NCBI GenBank assembly: GCA_014208095.1
Contig: JACHMT010000001.1
Span: forward strand, 2,356,001-2,420,000
Length of the DNA stretch: 64,000 nt
Origin: Actinospineispora eucalypti
GTDB taxonomy: Bacteria > Actinomycetota > Actinomycetes > Mycobacteriales > Pseudonocardiaceae
Direction of reading: 5' to 3'
Position numbers and translations under genes: made by a program. Each line of letters begins with the position of its first letter. The first letter of the stretch is position 1. Shown here piece after piece: positions 1 to 7,611 of the stretch. The notes below the pieces were generated by a model. It was not told where the DNA came from. It did no database searches and saw nothing but the letters and a program-made list of their open reading frames with translations.

Positions 1-713
1 GCGGCAACGCGGTCGCCTCCCACGACTCGGTGGCCACCCCGGAGGGCGGCGCGGCCATCGTGCAGACCGCGCTGGACGCGTTCGGCAAGGTCGATGTCGT
101 GATCAACAACGCCGGCATCCTGCGGGACAAGACCTTCGCCAAGCTGTCCGACGAGGAACTCAACGCGGTGCTGGACGTGCACCTCAAGGGCGCCTTCTAC
201 GTCAGCCAGCCGGCCTTCCGGGTGATGAAGGAGAACGGCTACGGCCGCTTCGTGTTCACCGCCTCGAACGCCGGCGTGCTGGGCAACTTCGGCCAGACCA
301 ACTACGGCGCGGCCAAGATGGGCCTGGTCGGGCTGAACAACGTGCTCGCCCTCGAGGGCGCCAAGAGCAACATCAAGAGCAACGTGATCTGCCCGATCGC
401 CCGCACCCGGATGACCGAGGACCTGCTCGGACCGCTGGCCGAGATGGTGGAGCCGGACCTGGTCACCCCGATGGTGGTCTACCTGGCCAGCGAGGCCTGC
501 GAGCTGACCCACGAGGTGTTCTCCGCCGGCGGCGGCCGCTACGCGCGGATGTTCGTCGGCCTCACCCCCGGCTGGTTCGCCGGCAAGGGCACCAAACCGG
601 CCGCCGAAGACATCGCCGGCAACATCGAGCAGATCCGCAACCAGGACGGCTACATCGTCCCCACCTCCATCGCCGACGAACTCCAGCAACTCCTCCCCCT
701 CCTGCAGTCCTAG
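1..713 (+). CDS. Short-chain dehydrogenase/reductase, 5' end outside window
   Basis: NAD(P)(H)-dependent cytosolic oxidoreductase. The frame is open from base 3, so the TGxxxGIG nucleotide loop lies outside the window, and the GTG at 30 is internal. Visible are the NNAG motif in VVINNAGILRDKTF, the catalytic Ser in TASNAG and the Tyr/Lys pair in NYGAAK, then a long tail with SAGGGRYAR. The NNAGILRDKTF signature and that tail are typical of SDRs related to the dehydrogenase part of peroxisomal multifunctional enzyme 2, which oxidise 3-hydroxyacyl-CoAs or steroid side-chain intermediates. The substrate here is inferred only. A perfect 16-bp hairpin follows the stop and probably ends this transcript, so the gene belongs to an operon reaching in from the left. 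Confidence 0.88.
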   Translation, partial: GNAVASHDSVATPEGGAAIVQTALDAFGKVDVVINNAGILRDKTFAKLSDEELNAVLDVHLKGAFYVSQPAFRVMKENGYGRFVFTASNAGVLGNFGQTNYGAAKMGLVGLNNVLALEGAKSNIKSNVICPIARTRMTEDLLGPLAEMVEPDLVTPMVVYLASEACELTHEVFSAGGGRYARMFVGLTPGWFAGKGTKPAAEDIAGNIEQIRNQDGYIVPTSIADELQQLLPLLQS

Positions 714-731
714 GCAGCCCGCACCCACCGT

Positions 732-773
732 TCGGCGCTGGCACACGTGCCGCGGTCCGTGTGCCAGCGCCGA
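732..773 (+). terminator. Perfect 16-bp hairpin after the SDR gene
   Basis: Arms at 732-747 (TCGGCGCTGGCACACG) and 758-773 are exact reverse complements around a 10-base loop, starting 18 bases after the SDR stop. There is no T-tract, as is common for hairpin terminators in high-G+C actinobacteria. Confidence 0.75.
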
Positions 774-840
774 GCTGATCGCTTCGGGAAAGTTGCGCCC
801 GGCGAGCGTCGGCGGGCCGATCCCTAGGCCGACCGGGCCG

Positions 841-1213
841 GTGCGCACCGACAACGAGGCCGGCGAACTGATGCGCCGGCTGCGCGACGACGAGCGCTAC
901 TAGCGTGATCTCCTCCGCGTTGGTGGAGGTCGAGCTGCCGAGGGCGTTGCGGCGCACCGAGCCGGAACTGGTCGCGCAGGTGCCGGCTCTGCTGGCCCGG
1001 GTGGCCCGCTACGAGGTCGACGAGCTGGTTCGAGCGTCGGCGGCGGCCTTCCCGGAGCCGGAACTACGGTCGCTCGAGGCGATCCACCTGGCGACCGCGC
1101 ATGCCGTGTTCGGTGGCCGGTTGACCGCGTTCGTCAGCTACGACCGGCGACTGCTCGCGTCCGCCTCGGTGCTCGGTCTTCCGGTGGAACACCCGACACC
1201 TCCGGCGGAATAG
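841..1213 (+). pseudogene. Decayed VapC-type PIN toxin gene
   Basis: The frame 905-1213 (GTG start, 102 residues) matches the C-terminal two thirds of an actinobacterial VapC PIN ribonuclease: ISSALVEVELPRALRR, then SLEAIHLATAHAV and SYDRRL. The missing upstream part is partly visible in another frame: 841-900 reads VRTDNEAGELMRRLRDDERY and then hits TAG at 901, so a small indel near 901 separates the two pieces. The first catalytic Asp segment (DxSAL) cannot be found upstream in any frame, and the usual SLDAIHLA acidic residue is Glu. No VapB antitoxin gene fits in the 127 bases before it. I infer a dead toxin. Expression of the 102-residue product as an orphan protein is possible but it would lack part of the active site. 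Confidence 0.7.
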
Positions 1214-1296
1214 GCGCCGGCACGGTGCGGTTGCGTGGTGGGCGTTGAGCCGAGATGCTTCCACTTGCAACTGTTTCGCCGGGAGGAGCGTCTGGG

Positions 1297-2295
1297 ATGG
1301 ATGTGGTGGAGTTCCGGCCGGCCCCGGAGCAGTACGCGTGGACCTTCGGCGGGGTGCCGCCGGTGGCCAGGGTGACGCCGGGGTCGCTGCTCAAGGTGTG
1401 GACCGAGGACGCGTTCGCCGGTCGCATCCGGTCCACCGGCGACCTGCCCACCCGGTCGCTGCAGATGCCCGACGTGAACCCGCAGACCGGGCCGTTCCAC
1501 GTGGAGGGCGCGGAGCCGGGGGACACCCTGGCGCTGCACTTCGTGTCCATCGAGCCGGCCAGGGACTGGGCGGCGTCCACCACCATCCCGTTCTTCGGCG
1601 GGCTGACCGGCACCGACCGCACCGCCACCCTGCAGGAGCCGCTGCCCGAGCGAACCTGGATCTACCACCTGGACCGCGCGAAGGGCACGGTGGCCTTCGA
1701 GGCGAGCAACGGCCTGGTGATCGAGCTGCCGATCGACCCGATGCACGGCACGGTGGGCGTCGCCCCGCCGGCCAGGGAGGTGCGCTCCTCGCTGGTCCCG
1801 GACACGTTCGGCGGCAACATGGACACCCCGGAGATGCGCGCCGGGGTGACCTGCTACCTCGGCGTGAACGTGCCGGGCGCACTGTTCTCCATCGGTGACG
1901 GGCACTACCGGCAGGGTGAGGGCGAGGCCTGCGGCACCGCCGTGGAAGGTGCCATGAACACCACGCTGCTGGTGGAACTGATCAAGGGCCGGGGGCCGGC
2001 CTGGCCGCGCATCGAGTCGGACGACGAGATCATGGTGGTCGGCTCGGCGCGGCCGCTGGAGGACGCCTGGCGGGCCAGCCAGGTGGAGATGGTCGGCTGG
2101 CTGGCCGAGCTGCTCGGCATCGACCGGCTGGACGCGTACCAGCTGCTCACCCAGGTCGCCCGCTGCCCGCTGGCCAACGTGTGCGACACCAACTACAGCG
2201 CGGTCACCAAGGTGGCCAAGGCGTTGCTGCCGCCCGTCCGGGCGTTCGACGGCATGCACTCCTACCTGCGCGAACAGGCGAAAGGAACGATGTAG
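1297..2295 (+). CDS. Acetamidase/formamidase family protein
   Basis: Predicted cytosolic amidohydrolase (FmdA/AmdA family) that releases ammonia from short amides. The 332-residue product has the family signatures GPFHVEGAEPGDTL near the N-terminus, HGTVGVAP in the middle and FSIGDGHYRQGEGEACGTAVE, whose Asp/His/Glu residues form the metal-binding active site in this family. ATG 1297 is chosen because GGGAGGAG at 1281-1288 sits in front of it; an upstream in-frame ATG at 1255 has no such site. The stop overlaps the start of the following SDR by one base, so the two are translationally coupled. The actual amide is unknown; the SDR partner suggests catabolism of a larger amide or hydroxy-amide rather than simple formamide use. 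Confidence 0.88.
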   Translation: MDVVEFRPAPEQYAWTFGGVPPVARVTPGSLLKVWTEDAFAGRIRSTGDLPTRSLQMPDVNPQTGPFHVEGAEPGDTLALHFVSIEPARDWAASTTIPFFGGLTGTDRTATLQEPLPERTWIYHLDRAKGTVAFEASNGLVIELPIDPMHGTVGVAPPAREVRSSLVPDTFGGNMDTPEMRAGVTCYLGVNVPGALFSIGDGHYRQGEGEACGTAVEGAMNTTLLVELIKGRGPAWPRIESDDEIMVVGSARPLEDAWRASQVEMVGWLAELLGIDRLDAYQLLTQVARCPLANVCDTNYSAVTKVAKALLPPVRAFDGMHSYLREQAKGTM

Positions 2296-3056
2296 TGGAC
2301 CTCGGGCTGAAGGGCCGCCGGGCACTGGTCACCGGCGGCAGCAAGGGCATCGGCCGGCGCATCGCGGAGACCTTCGCCGACGAGGGCGCGCACGTCTCCA
2401 TCTGCGCCCGGGACGCCGGCGACGTGAACGCCACGGTCGAGGCGCTGCGCGGACGGGGAGTGAGGGCGTTCGGCCAGGCGCTGGACGTGGCGGACGCCGA
2501 GGCGCTCACGCGCTGGGTGGAGCGGTCGGCCGAGGAGCTGGGCGGCCTGGACATCGCGGTGGCCAACGTGAGCGCGCTGGCCATCCCGATCACGCCGGAG
2601 AACTGGCGCATGTCCTACGAGGTCGACCTGATGCACACCGTGCGCATGGTCGACGCGGCCATGCCCCACCTGGAGCGCAGCGAGGTGCCGTCCATCGTGA
2701 CGGTGTCCAGCGTGTCCGGCCGGGAGATCGACTTCACCGCCGGCCCGTACGGCACCTTCAAGGCCGCACTGGTGCACTACACCCAGGGCGTGGCCTTCCA
2801 GCAGGCCGCCAAGGGCATCCGGGCGAACACGGTCTCCCCGGGCAACGTCTTCTTCGAGGGCGGCGTCTGGGACAACATCGAGCGCAACAACCCGGAGCTT
2901 TACGCGCAGGCGCTGGGCCTGAACCCGACCGGCCGGATGGCCACCCCGGAGGAGATCGCCCGGGCGGTGGTGTTCGCGGCCAGCCCGGCCGTGCCGTTCA
3001 TGACCGGCACCAACATCGTGGTCGACGGCGCGCTGACCAGGGGTGTTCAACTCTAG
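2295..3056 (+). CDS. SDR family oxidoreductase
   Basis: A 253-residue classical SDR with TGGSKGIG at the N-terminus, catalytic Ser in SSVSG and YGTFK for Tyr/Lys. The usual NNAG is replaced by ANVSAL, which still keeps the Asn of the tetrad. The start is the GTG at 2295 inside TAGTG, one base overlapping the amidase stop, with AAAGGAACG upstream as a weak ribosome site. It is followed after 18 bases by a TetR gene on the same strand, giving a three-gene operon. The probable role is oxidation or reduction of an alcohol/ketone in the amide pathway; the cofactor and substrate cannot be read from the sequence. Confidence 0.88.
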   Translation: MDLGLKGRRALVTGGSKGIGRRIAETFADEGAHVSICARDAGDVNATVEALRGRGVRAFGQALDVADAEALTRWVERSAEELGGLDIAVANVSALAIPITPENWRMSYEVDLMHTVRMVDAAMPHLERSEVPSIVTVSSVSGREIDFTAGPYGTFKAALVHYTQGVAFQQAAKGIRANTVSPGNVFFEGGVWDNIERNNPELYAQALGLNPTGRMATPEEIARAVVFAASPAVPFMTGTNIVVDGALTRGVQL

Positions 3057-3074
3057 TTGGTAATCTGGGGCTCG

Positions 3075-3647
3075 ATGTCGACCGCGCTGACCGAACATGA
3101 GCAGCAGATACTCGAAGCCGCCAGGGTGGAGTTCGAGACCTACGGGCTGCGCCGGGCCAACGTGGACTCGGTGGCGAAACGGGCCGGCGTCGGCCGCAGC
3201 ACCCTCTACCGCCGCTTCCCGAACAAGGAGGCGCTGTTCAGCGAGGTGGTGCGGCACCAGGGGCGGGAGTTCCTGCGTGCGCTGGACGCGGCGATCGAGG
3301 GGTGCGGCCCGAAGGAAGCGGTGGTCGAGTCGTTCGCCGCGACTGCCCAGCTCGCCCACCGGATGCCGCTGGTCGCCCGGCTGCTGGACAGCGAGCCCGA
3401 GGCGCTGTTCGCCCCCGGCACCGCGCCGGGCGGCGCGCTGTTGCGCGACGAGTTCACCGCGCGCATCGCGGCGGCGCTGAAACGTTGCGGTTCCACCATG
3501 GAGCAGGACGACCTGCTGGCGGTCTCCGAGATCCTGCAGCGGGTTGCCATCTCCATGGTGCTGTTCCCGGGCGGCCAGTTCGACCTGGCCGACACCGCCG
3601 CCGTGCGCCGCTACGCCGAACGCCACCTCACCCGCCTGGTGGACTGA
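3075..3647 (+). CDS. TetR family transcriptional regulator
   Basis: A 190-residue one-component regulator. The N-terminal helix-turn-helix is clear (VAKRAGVGRSTLYRRFPNKEALF, about residues 30-52), followed by a helical ligand domain with no recognised specificity. ATG 3075 is preferred over the TTG at 3057, which would add only six residues and overlaps nothing useful. As the last gene of the amidase-SDR operon it is probably an autoregulator of that unit. Its 3' end overlaps the convergent membrane-protein gene by 20 bases. Confidence 0.9.
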   Translation: MSTALTEHEQQILEAARVEFETYGLRRANVDSVAKRAGVGRSTLYRRFPNKEALFSEVVRHQGREFLRALDAAIEGCGPKEAVVESFAATAQLAHRMPLVARLLDSEPEALFAPGTAPGGALLRDEFTARIAAALKRCGSTMEQDDLLAVSEILQRVAISMVLFPGGQFDLADTAAVRRYAERHLTRLVD

Positions 3648-4641
3648 CCCGGCCGGACCGCTTCCGCCACGCCGCTCCGACGACGACGAACGCGCCGAGA
3701 ATTGACGCGAGCACGCACGACAGGTAGGCGCTGGGCGTGTAGGCCTGCGGGTCGTACACCGGCTGGTTGCCGGCCAGCCTGGTCAGCTGGTCGCCGATGA
3801 CCCATTCGTTGTAGCGCGCGAGGTAGTTCGACCATTCGCCCCAGGTGAGCATCAACAACACCAGCGGCGCCAGCCAACCCGCCAGCACCGCGCCGGCGGC
3901 GGCGGCCCAGCCGCCGTCCCGACGCACCGACCAGGCCGACCCGACCAGCATGGTCAGCAGCACCAGGTGCAACGCGACCAGCAGGAGGCTCAGCAGCCAG
4001 GCCGCACCACCGATCAGGGGAGCGAGGGCGTAAACGAGGATGGACAACGCCAGCAGCGCGCCCACGGCGATCGCCACCGGTTTGGCCCGTCCTGGCTCCG
4101 CCACCGCCACACAGCCGACCGTGACGGCGCAGCCGAGCAGCAGGAGCAGCCCGCCGGCCGGCCGCCACAGCGCCGAGGCGTCCTCCGGCGCACCCGGGAT
4201 CCAGCCGATGCCCTCCGCCGCCGTCAACGCGAACACCGCCGCGACGTACAGCCCGGCGGCGCCGGGCTTCGGTTCACCCCGGCGGGCCAGCAGGCACAGG
4301 CCGGTCAGCACCAGGCCGGCCACCGCCGCCAGACCCGCCGCGGCGGTAACGCCGGCCAGGTTCGCCCGGTCGAGCAGCACGTCGAGCGCCACCCACGCCA
4401 GCGCGCCGGCGATCGCGCCCCGGCCGGCTCCCCGGCGCCCCCGGCCGGCGCACACCAGCGTGGCGGCGGCCAGCACGATCAGCGCCATCCGCAGGTCACG
4501 CGCCCAGTAGTTGCCGATGTCCAGGTGCCCGGACACCCGCTCGGCCAGCGGCTGCCACAGGGCCAGCGACACCGCCCAGCCGACCGCGCAGGCCCAGAGC
4601 ATGACCAGAGGCAGCGTTGGCGACAACCGGTCGATTCGCAT
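3628..4641 (-). CDS. Multi-spanning membrane protein of unknown function
   Basis: 337 residues with roughly nine to ten hydrophobic segments, beginning with PLVMLWACAVGWAVSLAL, and a short Arg-rich cytoplasmic tail (AWRKRSGR). No transporter or enzyme motif is recognised. Two loops are notable for aromatic and polar residues (WGEWSNYLARYNEWVIGDQ and NQPVYDPQAYTPSAY) near the C-terminus, probably extracytoplasmic. It is transcribed alone, convergent with the TetR gene, and preceded by 462 bases without a gene. Confidence 0.7.
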   Translation of the reverse strand: MRIDRLSPTLPLVMLWACAVGWAVSLALWQPLAERVSGHLDIGNYWARDLRMALIVLAAATLVCAGRGRRGAGRGAIAGALAWVALDVLLDRANLAGVTAAAGLAAVAGLVLTGLCLLARRGEPKPGAAGLYVAAVFALTAAEGIGWIPGAPEDASALWRPAGGLLLLLGCAVTVGCVAVAEPGRAKPVAIAVGALLALSILVYALAPLIGGAAWLLSLLLVALHLVLLTMLVGSAWSVRRDGGWAAAAGAVLAGWLAPLVLLMLTWGEWSNYLARYNEWVIGDQLTRLAGNQPVYDPQAYTPSAYLSCVLASILGAFVVVGAAWRKRSGRVSPPGG

Positions 4642-4835
4642 ACCGGAAGATCGCCGAGCGTCCCCGGCTCGTTATCTGTCGGTCTGGCGCGGCTCGAACC
4701 TCGCTCGGTGCCTTATCGCTCGCCGCCCGCGCCTGGGCCCGTGGCGAGCGGCTGGTGCATAGCGGCCTTCGTCACGCAGCGTCGCCAAACCGTCGAGCCC
4801 GCGCGGGCGATTCCGCGGCGGATCTCCATCGAGTG

Positions 4836-4879
4836 CGACACCATTCTGGTTCGATCTTGAAAAAACCAGACTGGTGTCG
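4836..4879 (-). terminator. 16-bp hairpin, probable terminator of the P450 gene
   Basis: Arms 4836-4851 (CGACACCATTCTGGTT) and 4864-4879 pair at 15 of 16 positions around a 12-base A-rich loop. It lies 225 bases past the P450 stop in the direction of transcription. No T-tract is present, so a regulatory hairpin for the membrane gene is the alternative. Confidence 0.45.
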
Positions 4880-5031
4880 ACTTCGAGAACGAGATGAACC
4901 GAACTCGGCCACTACCGGTCACGCTCCGCGGTGAGGCCGGCGGCCGGGAGCGAGAACCGCGGCAGGGCGGCCACCGATCCGCGGTCCAAGCCATCTTTCG
5001 AACCCGACCCCCACCGCGCCGGCGCTCTAGT

Positions 5032-5098
5032 CATGGTCATCAGGACCTGGGGGCCGCTTTCCGGGCCGATAGGTGACCGTGACGTCCTGATGATCATG
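5032..5098. repeat. CATGGTCA/TGATCATG stem-loop, copy 1
   Basis: Left arm CATGGTCATCAGGAC (5032-5046) pairs with right arm GTCCTGATGATCATG (5084-5098) along 15 positions with one G-U pair, around a 37-base G+C-rich loop. The same arm design recurs at 34445-34511 and 57117-57182. It sits 6 bases past the P450 stop and could serve as its terminator. Confidence 0.7.
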
Positions 5099-5103
5099 CG
5101 GGC

Positions 5104-6444
5104 TCAGCGGCGGCGCAGGTCCACGGGCAGGCCGTCGCGGGGGAACGGCAGGCTGCTGTAGTCGATCGGCCAGGTGTAGTCGTCCGGCACGCTCCACTCG
5201 AAGCGTTGCAGCAGCTCGTGGTAGATGGTCTTCACCTGCATGCCGGCGAAGTGCAGTCCGATGCACTTGTGCACGCCGCCGCCGAACGGGTGCCAGGCGT
5301 ACTTGTGCACCTTGTCCTCGGCGCGTTCGGGGGAGAACCGGTCGGGGTCGAACACGGTCGGGTTGGACCAGTACTCGGGCAGGAAGTGGTTGGTGAGCAG
5401 GGTCGGCGAGATGTAGGAACCCTCCGGGATGCGGTAACCGAGCACCTCGGTGTCCTTGATCGCGCGCCGGGGCAGCCCGGGCACCGGCGGGCACAGCCGC
5501 AGCGACTCCTTCATGATCCGGTCCACCGCGACCAGTTCGCCCAACTGCTCGTAGCCGAGGTCCGGGCCGAGCCCCAGTGACTGCTCGCGCGCCCGCCGCT
5601 GCCACTCGGGGTGTTTGGCCAGGTAGTAGGACATGGTCGTCATGGTGATGGTGGTGGTGTCGTGCGCCGCCATCAGCAGGAAGATCATGTGGTTTACCAC
5701 GTCCTCGTCGCTGAACCGCTCGCCCTCGGCGGTGGTGGCGGCGCACAGCGCGGCGAAGAGGTCGTCCCCGCCGTCGCGGCGCTTCGCCTCGATATGGGAG
5801 TAGAAGAACTCCTCCAGCACCTTCCGCGCCCGGATGCCCCGGTGCCAGCGCAGCCCGGGCACGGGCATCCGGACCAGCGCCGTGCCGGCGAGCACCGCGT
5901 CGATGAACGCCTTGTTGATCCGGTCCGCCTCGGCGCGGGGCAGCTTCAGCCCGACGAACACCTCCAGCGCGAGGTCCAGGGTGAGCTGCTTGAGGGCGGT
6001 ACGCAGGCGGAACCCAGGGCCGGGGGACCAGCGGTCGAGCTGTTCGCGCACGTTCGGCTGGATCAGCTTCGAGTAGGCGCGCAGCCGGTCCGGGGTGAAC
6101 GCGGACTGCATGATCCGGCGGTGCAGCAGGTGCTCGTCGAAGTCCAGCAGCATGATGCCCCGGTTGAAGAACGGGCCGATGAAGTAGCTCCAACCGGGCC
6201 CGCTGGCGAACGCCCGGTCCCGGTTCACCAGGATCTGCTCGGCCGCCTCCGGCCCGCGCGCGTTGACGATCTGGATGCCGAACACGTTGATGGAGACCAG
6301 CGGGCCGAACTCGCCGTGCAGCTTGTCGCCCATGCCGTACGGGTCGCGCATCAGCCGCAGCGCCAGCAGTGGACCACCGGAGCGCGGGCCGCGAACCTCC
6401 TTCAGTCCTTCGGTCGGGGTGTTGCCGGCCTGAGTTGGCTGCAT
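5104..6444 (-). CDS. Cytochrome P450
   Basis: Haem-thiolate monooxygenase, 446 residues from ATG 6444; an in-frame GTG at 6477 would add 11 residues. The I-helix oxygen-binding motif AAHDTTT, the ExxR motif in KESLRL and the haem loop FGGGVHKCIGLHFAG with Cys near residue 394 are all intact. No membrane anchor is seen, so a soluble class I bacterial P450 needing separate ferredoxin partners is expected; none is encoded nearby. It is divergent from a DUF2236 (MpaB-like) gene with a shared operator-like palindrome between them. P450/DUF2236 neighbours also occur in mycobacteria. A lipid or sterol substrate is plausible but only inferred. Confidence 0.93.
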   Translation of the reverse strand: MQPTQAGNTPTEGLKEVRGPRSGGPLLALRLMRDPYGMGDKLHGEFGPLVSINVFGIQIVNARGPEAAEQILVNRDRAFASGPGWSYFIGPFFNRGIMLLDFDEHLLHRRIMQSAFTPDRLRAYSKLIQPNVREQLDRWSPGPGFRLRTALKQLTLDLALEVFVGLKLPRAEADRINKAFIDAVLAGTALVRMPVPGLRWHRGIRARKVLEEFFYSHIEAKRRDGGDDLFAALCAATTAEGERFSDEDVVNHMIFLLMAAHDTTTITMTTMSYYLAKHPEWQRRAREQSLGLGPDLGYEQLGELVAVDRIMKESLRLCPPVPGLPRRAIKDTEVLGYRIPEGSYISPTLLTNHFLPEYWSNPTVFDPDRFSPERAEDKVHKYAWHPFGGGVHKCIGLHFAGMQVKTIYHELLQRFEWSVPDDYTWPIDYSSLPFPRDGLPVDLRRR

Positions 6445-6484
6445 GCGCTTCGCCCATCGCGTCGGTGCGGGTCTCACTGGAACG

Positions 6485-6512
6485 CTGGGACATATCTATG
6501 CTTATGTCCCAG
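6485..6512. promoter_or_regulatory. Perfect 10-bp inverted repeat in a divergent promoter
   Basis: CTGGGACATA (6485-6494), an 8-base spacer and TATGTCCCAG (6503-6512). It lies 41 bases before the P450 ATG and 44 bases before the DUF2236 ATG, well placed to control both. The size fits a TetR- or MarR-type dimer; no such regulator gene is adjacent. Confidence 0.7.
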
Positions 6513-6556
6513 GGCAGTGTACCGTTCGGGTGAGCCCACGGGAAGGGAGTCGGTAG

Positions 6557-7417
6557 ATGACGGGCGTGGAGACGCGACGGCTGGGGCCGGATTCGCTCAC
6601 CTGGCGCTACTTCGGTGACTACCGGTTGGTGCTGCTCGGGCCGCGCGCGGCCCTGCTGCAGAACATGCTGCCCGAACTGGGCCAGGCGGTACTGGACCAC
6701 TCGGTGTTCTTCGCCGACACCCTCGGCCGCCTGCGTCGCAGCGTGCCGCCCATCCTGAACACGGTCTACGGCGGTCCCAGGGCCGGTGAGTCCGGCCGGA
6801 CCGTGCGCGACTTCCACACCGAGATCAAGGGCGAGCTGCCCGACGGCCGGCGCTACCACGCGCTCACTCCCGAGGTCTACTTCTGGGCGCACGCCACCTT
6901 CTTCGACCAGCTGCGCGAGGGCATCCAGCGGTTCGTCCGCCCACTGGACCGGGCCGAGCAGGAGCGGCTCTACGAGGAGTCGAAAATCTGGTACCGGCTG
7001 TACGGGGTGAGCGACCGCCCCATGCCGGAGACGCTGGACGAGTTCGACCGGTACTGGGACCGGATGCTGCGCGAGGAGCTGGTCGCGCACAAGACCGCGA
7101 AGTACGGCATCGGGTACGCCACCAAGGGCATCCCGAGGCCGCCGAAGGTGCCCGGGCCGGTGTGGGCGGTGGTCCGCCGGCCGCTCAACCACGTGGCGCG
7201 GCTGCTGTCCGTGGGCGGGCTGCCGGAAAGGGCGCGGGAGATCCTGGACCTGCCGTGGACCGACCGCGACGAGCGGTCGTACCAGCGGGTGGCCGCCGCG
7301 GTCCGCGCGCTCGCCCCGCTCTGGGACCGCCTCCCGATGAAGGCACGCTACATCTCGGTCGCCCACCGCGCCTTCGCCCGAGAAGCCCAACCCGATTCAG
7401 TCACTCCTGCACACTGA
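6557..7417 (+). CDS. Oxygenase MpaB family (DUF2236) protein
   Basis: A 286-residue all-helical protein of the DUF2236 family, related to fungal MpaB and to latex-clearing-type haem b oxygenases. Family landmarks present include the N-terminal GDYRLVLLGPRAALLQ, HTEIKG with its candidate haem His, and EVYFWAHATFFDQ. No signal peptide is seen. ATG 6557 follows GGAAGGGAG. Its divergent partner is a cytochrome P450, suggesting two oxidative steps on one hydrophobic compound. Its last residues (DSVTPAH and the stop) are encoded by the first unit of a 22-bp intergenic repeat array, so the native C-terminus has probably been replaced or extended. Confidence 0.85.
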   Translation: MTGVETRRLGPDSLTWRYFGDYRLVLLGPRAALLQNMLPELGQAVLDHSVFFADTLGRLRRSVPPILNTVYGGPRAGESGRTVRDFHTEIKGELPDGRRYHALTPEVYFWAHATFFDQLREGIQRFVRPLDRAEQERLYEESKIWYRLYGVSDRPMPETLDEFDRYWDRMLREELVAHKTAKYGIGYATKGIPRPPKVPGPVWAVVRRPLNHVARLLSVGGLPERAREILDLPWTDRDERSYQRVAAAVRALAPLWDRLPMKARYISVAHRAFAREAQPDSVTPAH

Positions 7418-7596
7418 TTCAGTCACTTCAGCTCGGTGATTCAGTCACTCCTGCACAGTGATTCAGTCAACACTGTTGACTGAATCGGCCTGCTGAAGTG
7501 ACTGAATCGGCCTGCTGAAGTGACTGAATCGGCCTGCTGAAGTGACTGAATCGGCCTGCTGAAGTGACTGAATCGGCCTGCTGAAGTGACTGAATC
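7394..7596. repeat. 22-bp phased repeat array 1 with central palindrome
   Basis: GATTCAGTCA occurs at 7394, 7416, 7438 and 7460, each exactly 22 bases apart. From 7477 the inverse unit (TGACTGAATC followed by GGCCTGCTGAAG) is repeated five times without change to 7586, then a partial copy ends at 7596. The two orientations meet in a perfect palindrome, 13-base arms around one base, at 7460-7486. The array lies between convergent genes and may act as a two-way terminator. Confidence 0.93.
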
Positions 7597-7611
7597 AGGT
7601 TGGGGTGGGGG

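Larger units (their letters stand above)
4642..5103. other. Gene-free stretch with two stem-loops
   Basis: No reading frame here has convincing protein content. Visible are a 16-bp inverted repeat at 4836-4879, the stem-loop at 5032-5098, and at 4986-5004 the sequence CGGTCCAAGCCATCTTTCG. Its reverse complement resembles the outer arms of the palindromic elements at 21770 and 34267. The stretch lies between the end of the P450 gene and the start of the membrane-protein gene, both on the minus strand. Confidence 0.6.

Noticed and set aside
5027..7390. 787-codon open frame on the minus strand across the P450 and DUF2236 genes
   Set aside because: Shadow frame produced by high G+C third positions; low-complexity Arg/Pro/Gly content and the true genes have complete family motifs in other frames.
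7394..7596. CRISPR array
   Set aside because: Repeats are contiguous 22-base units without unique spacers, orientations are opposed, and no cas genes are present.
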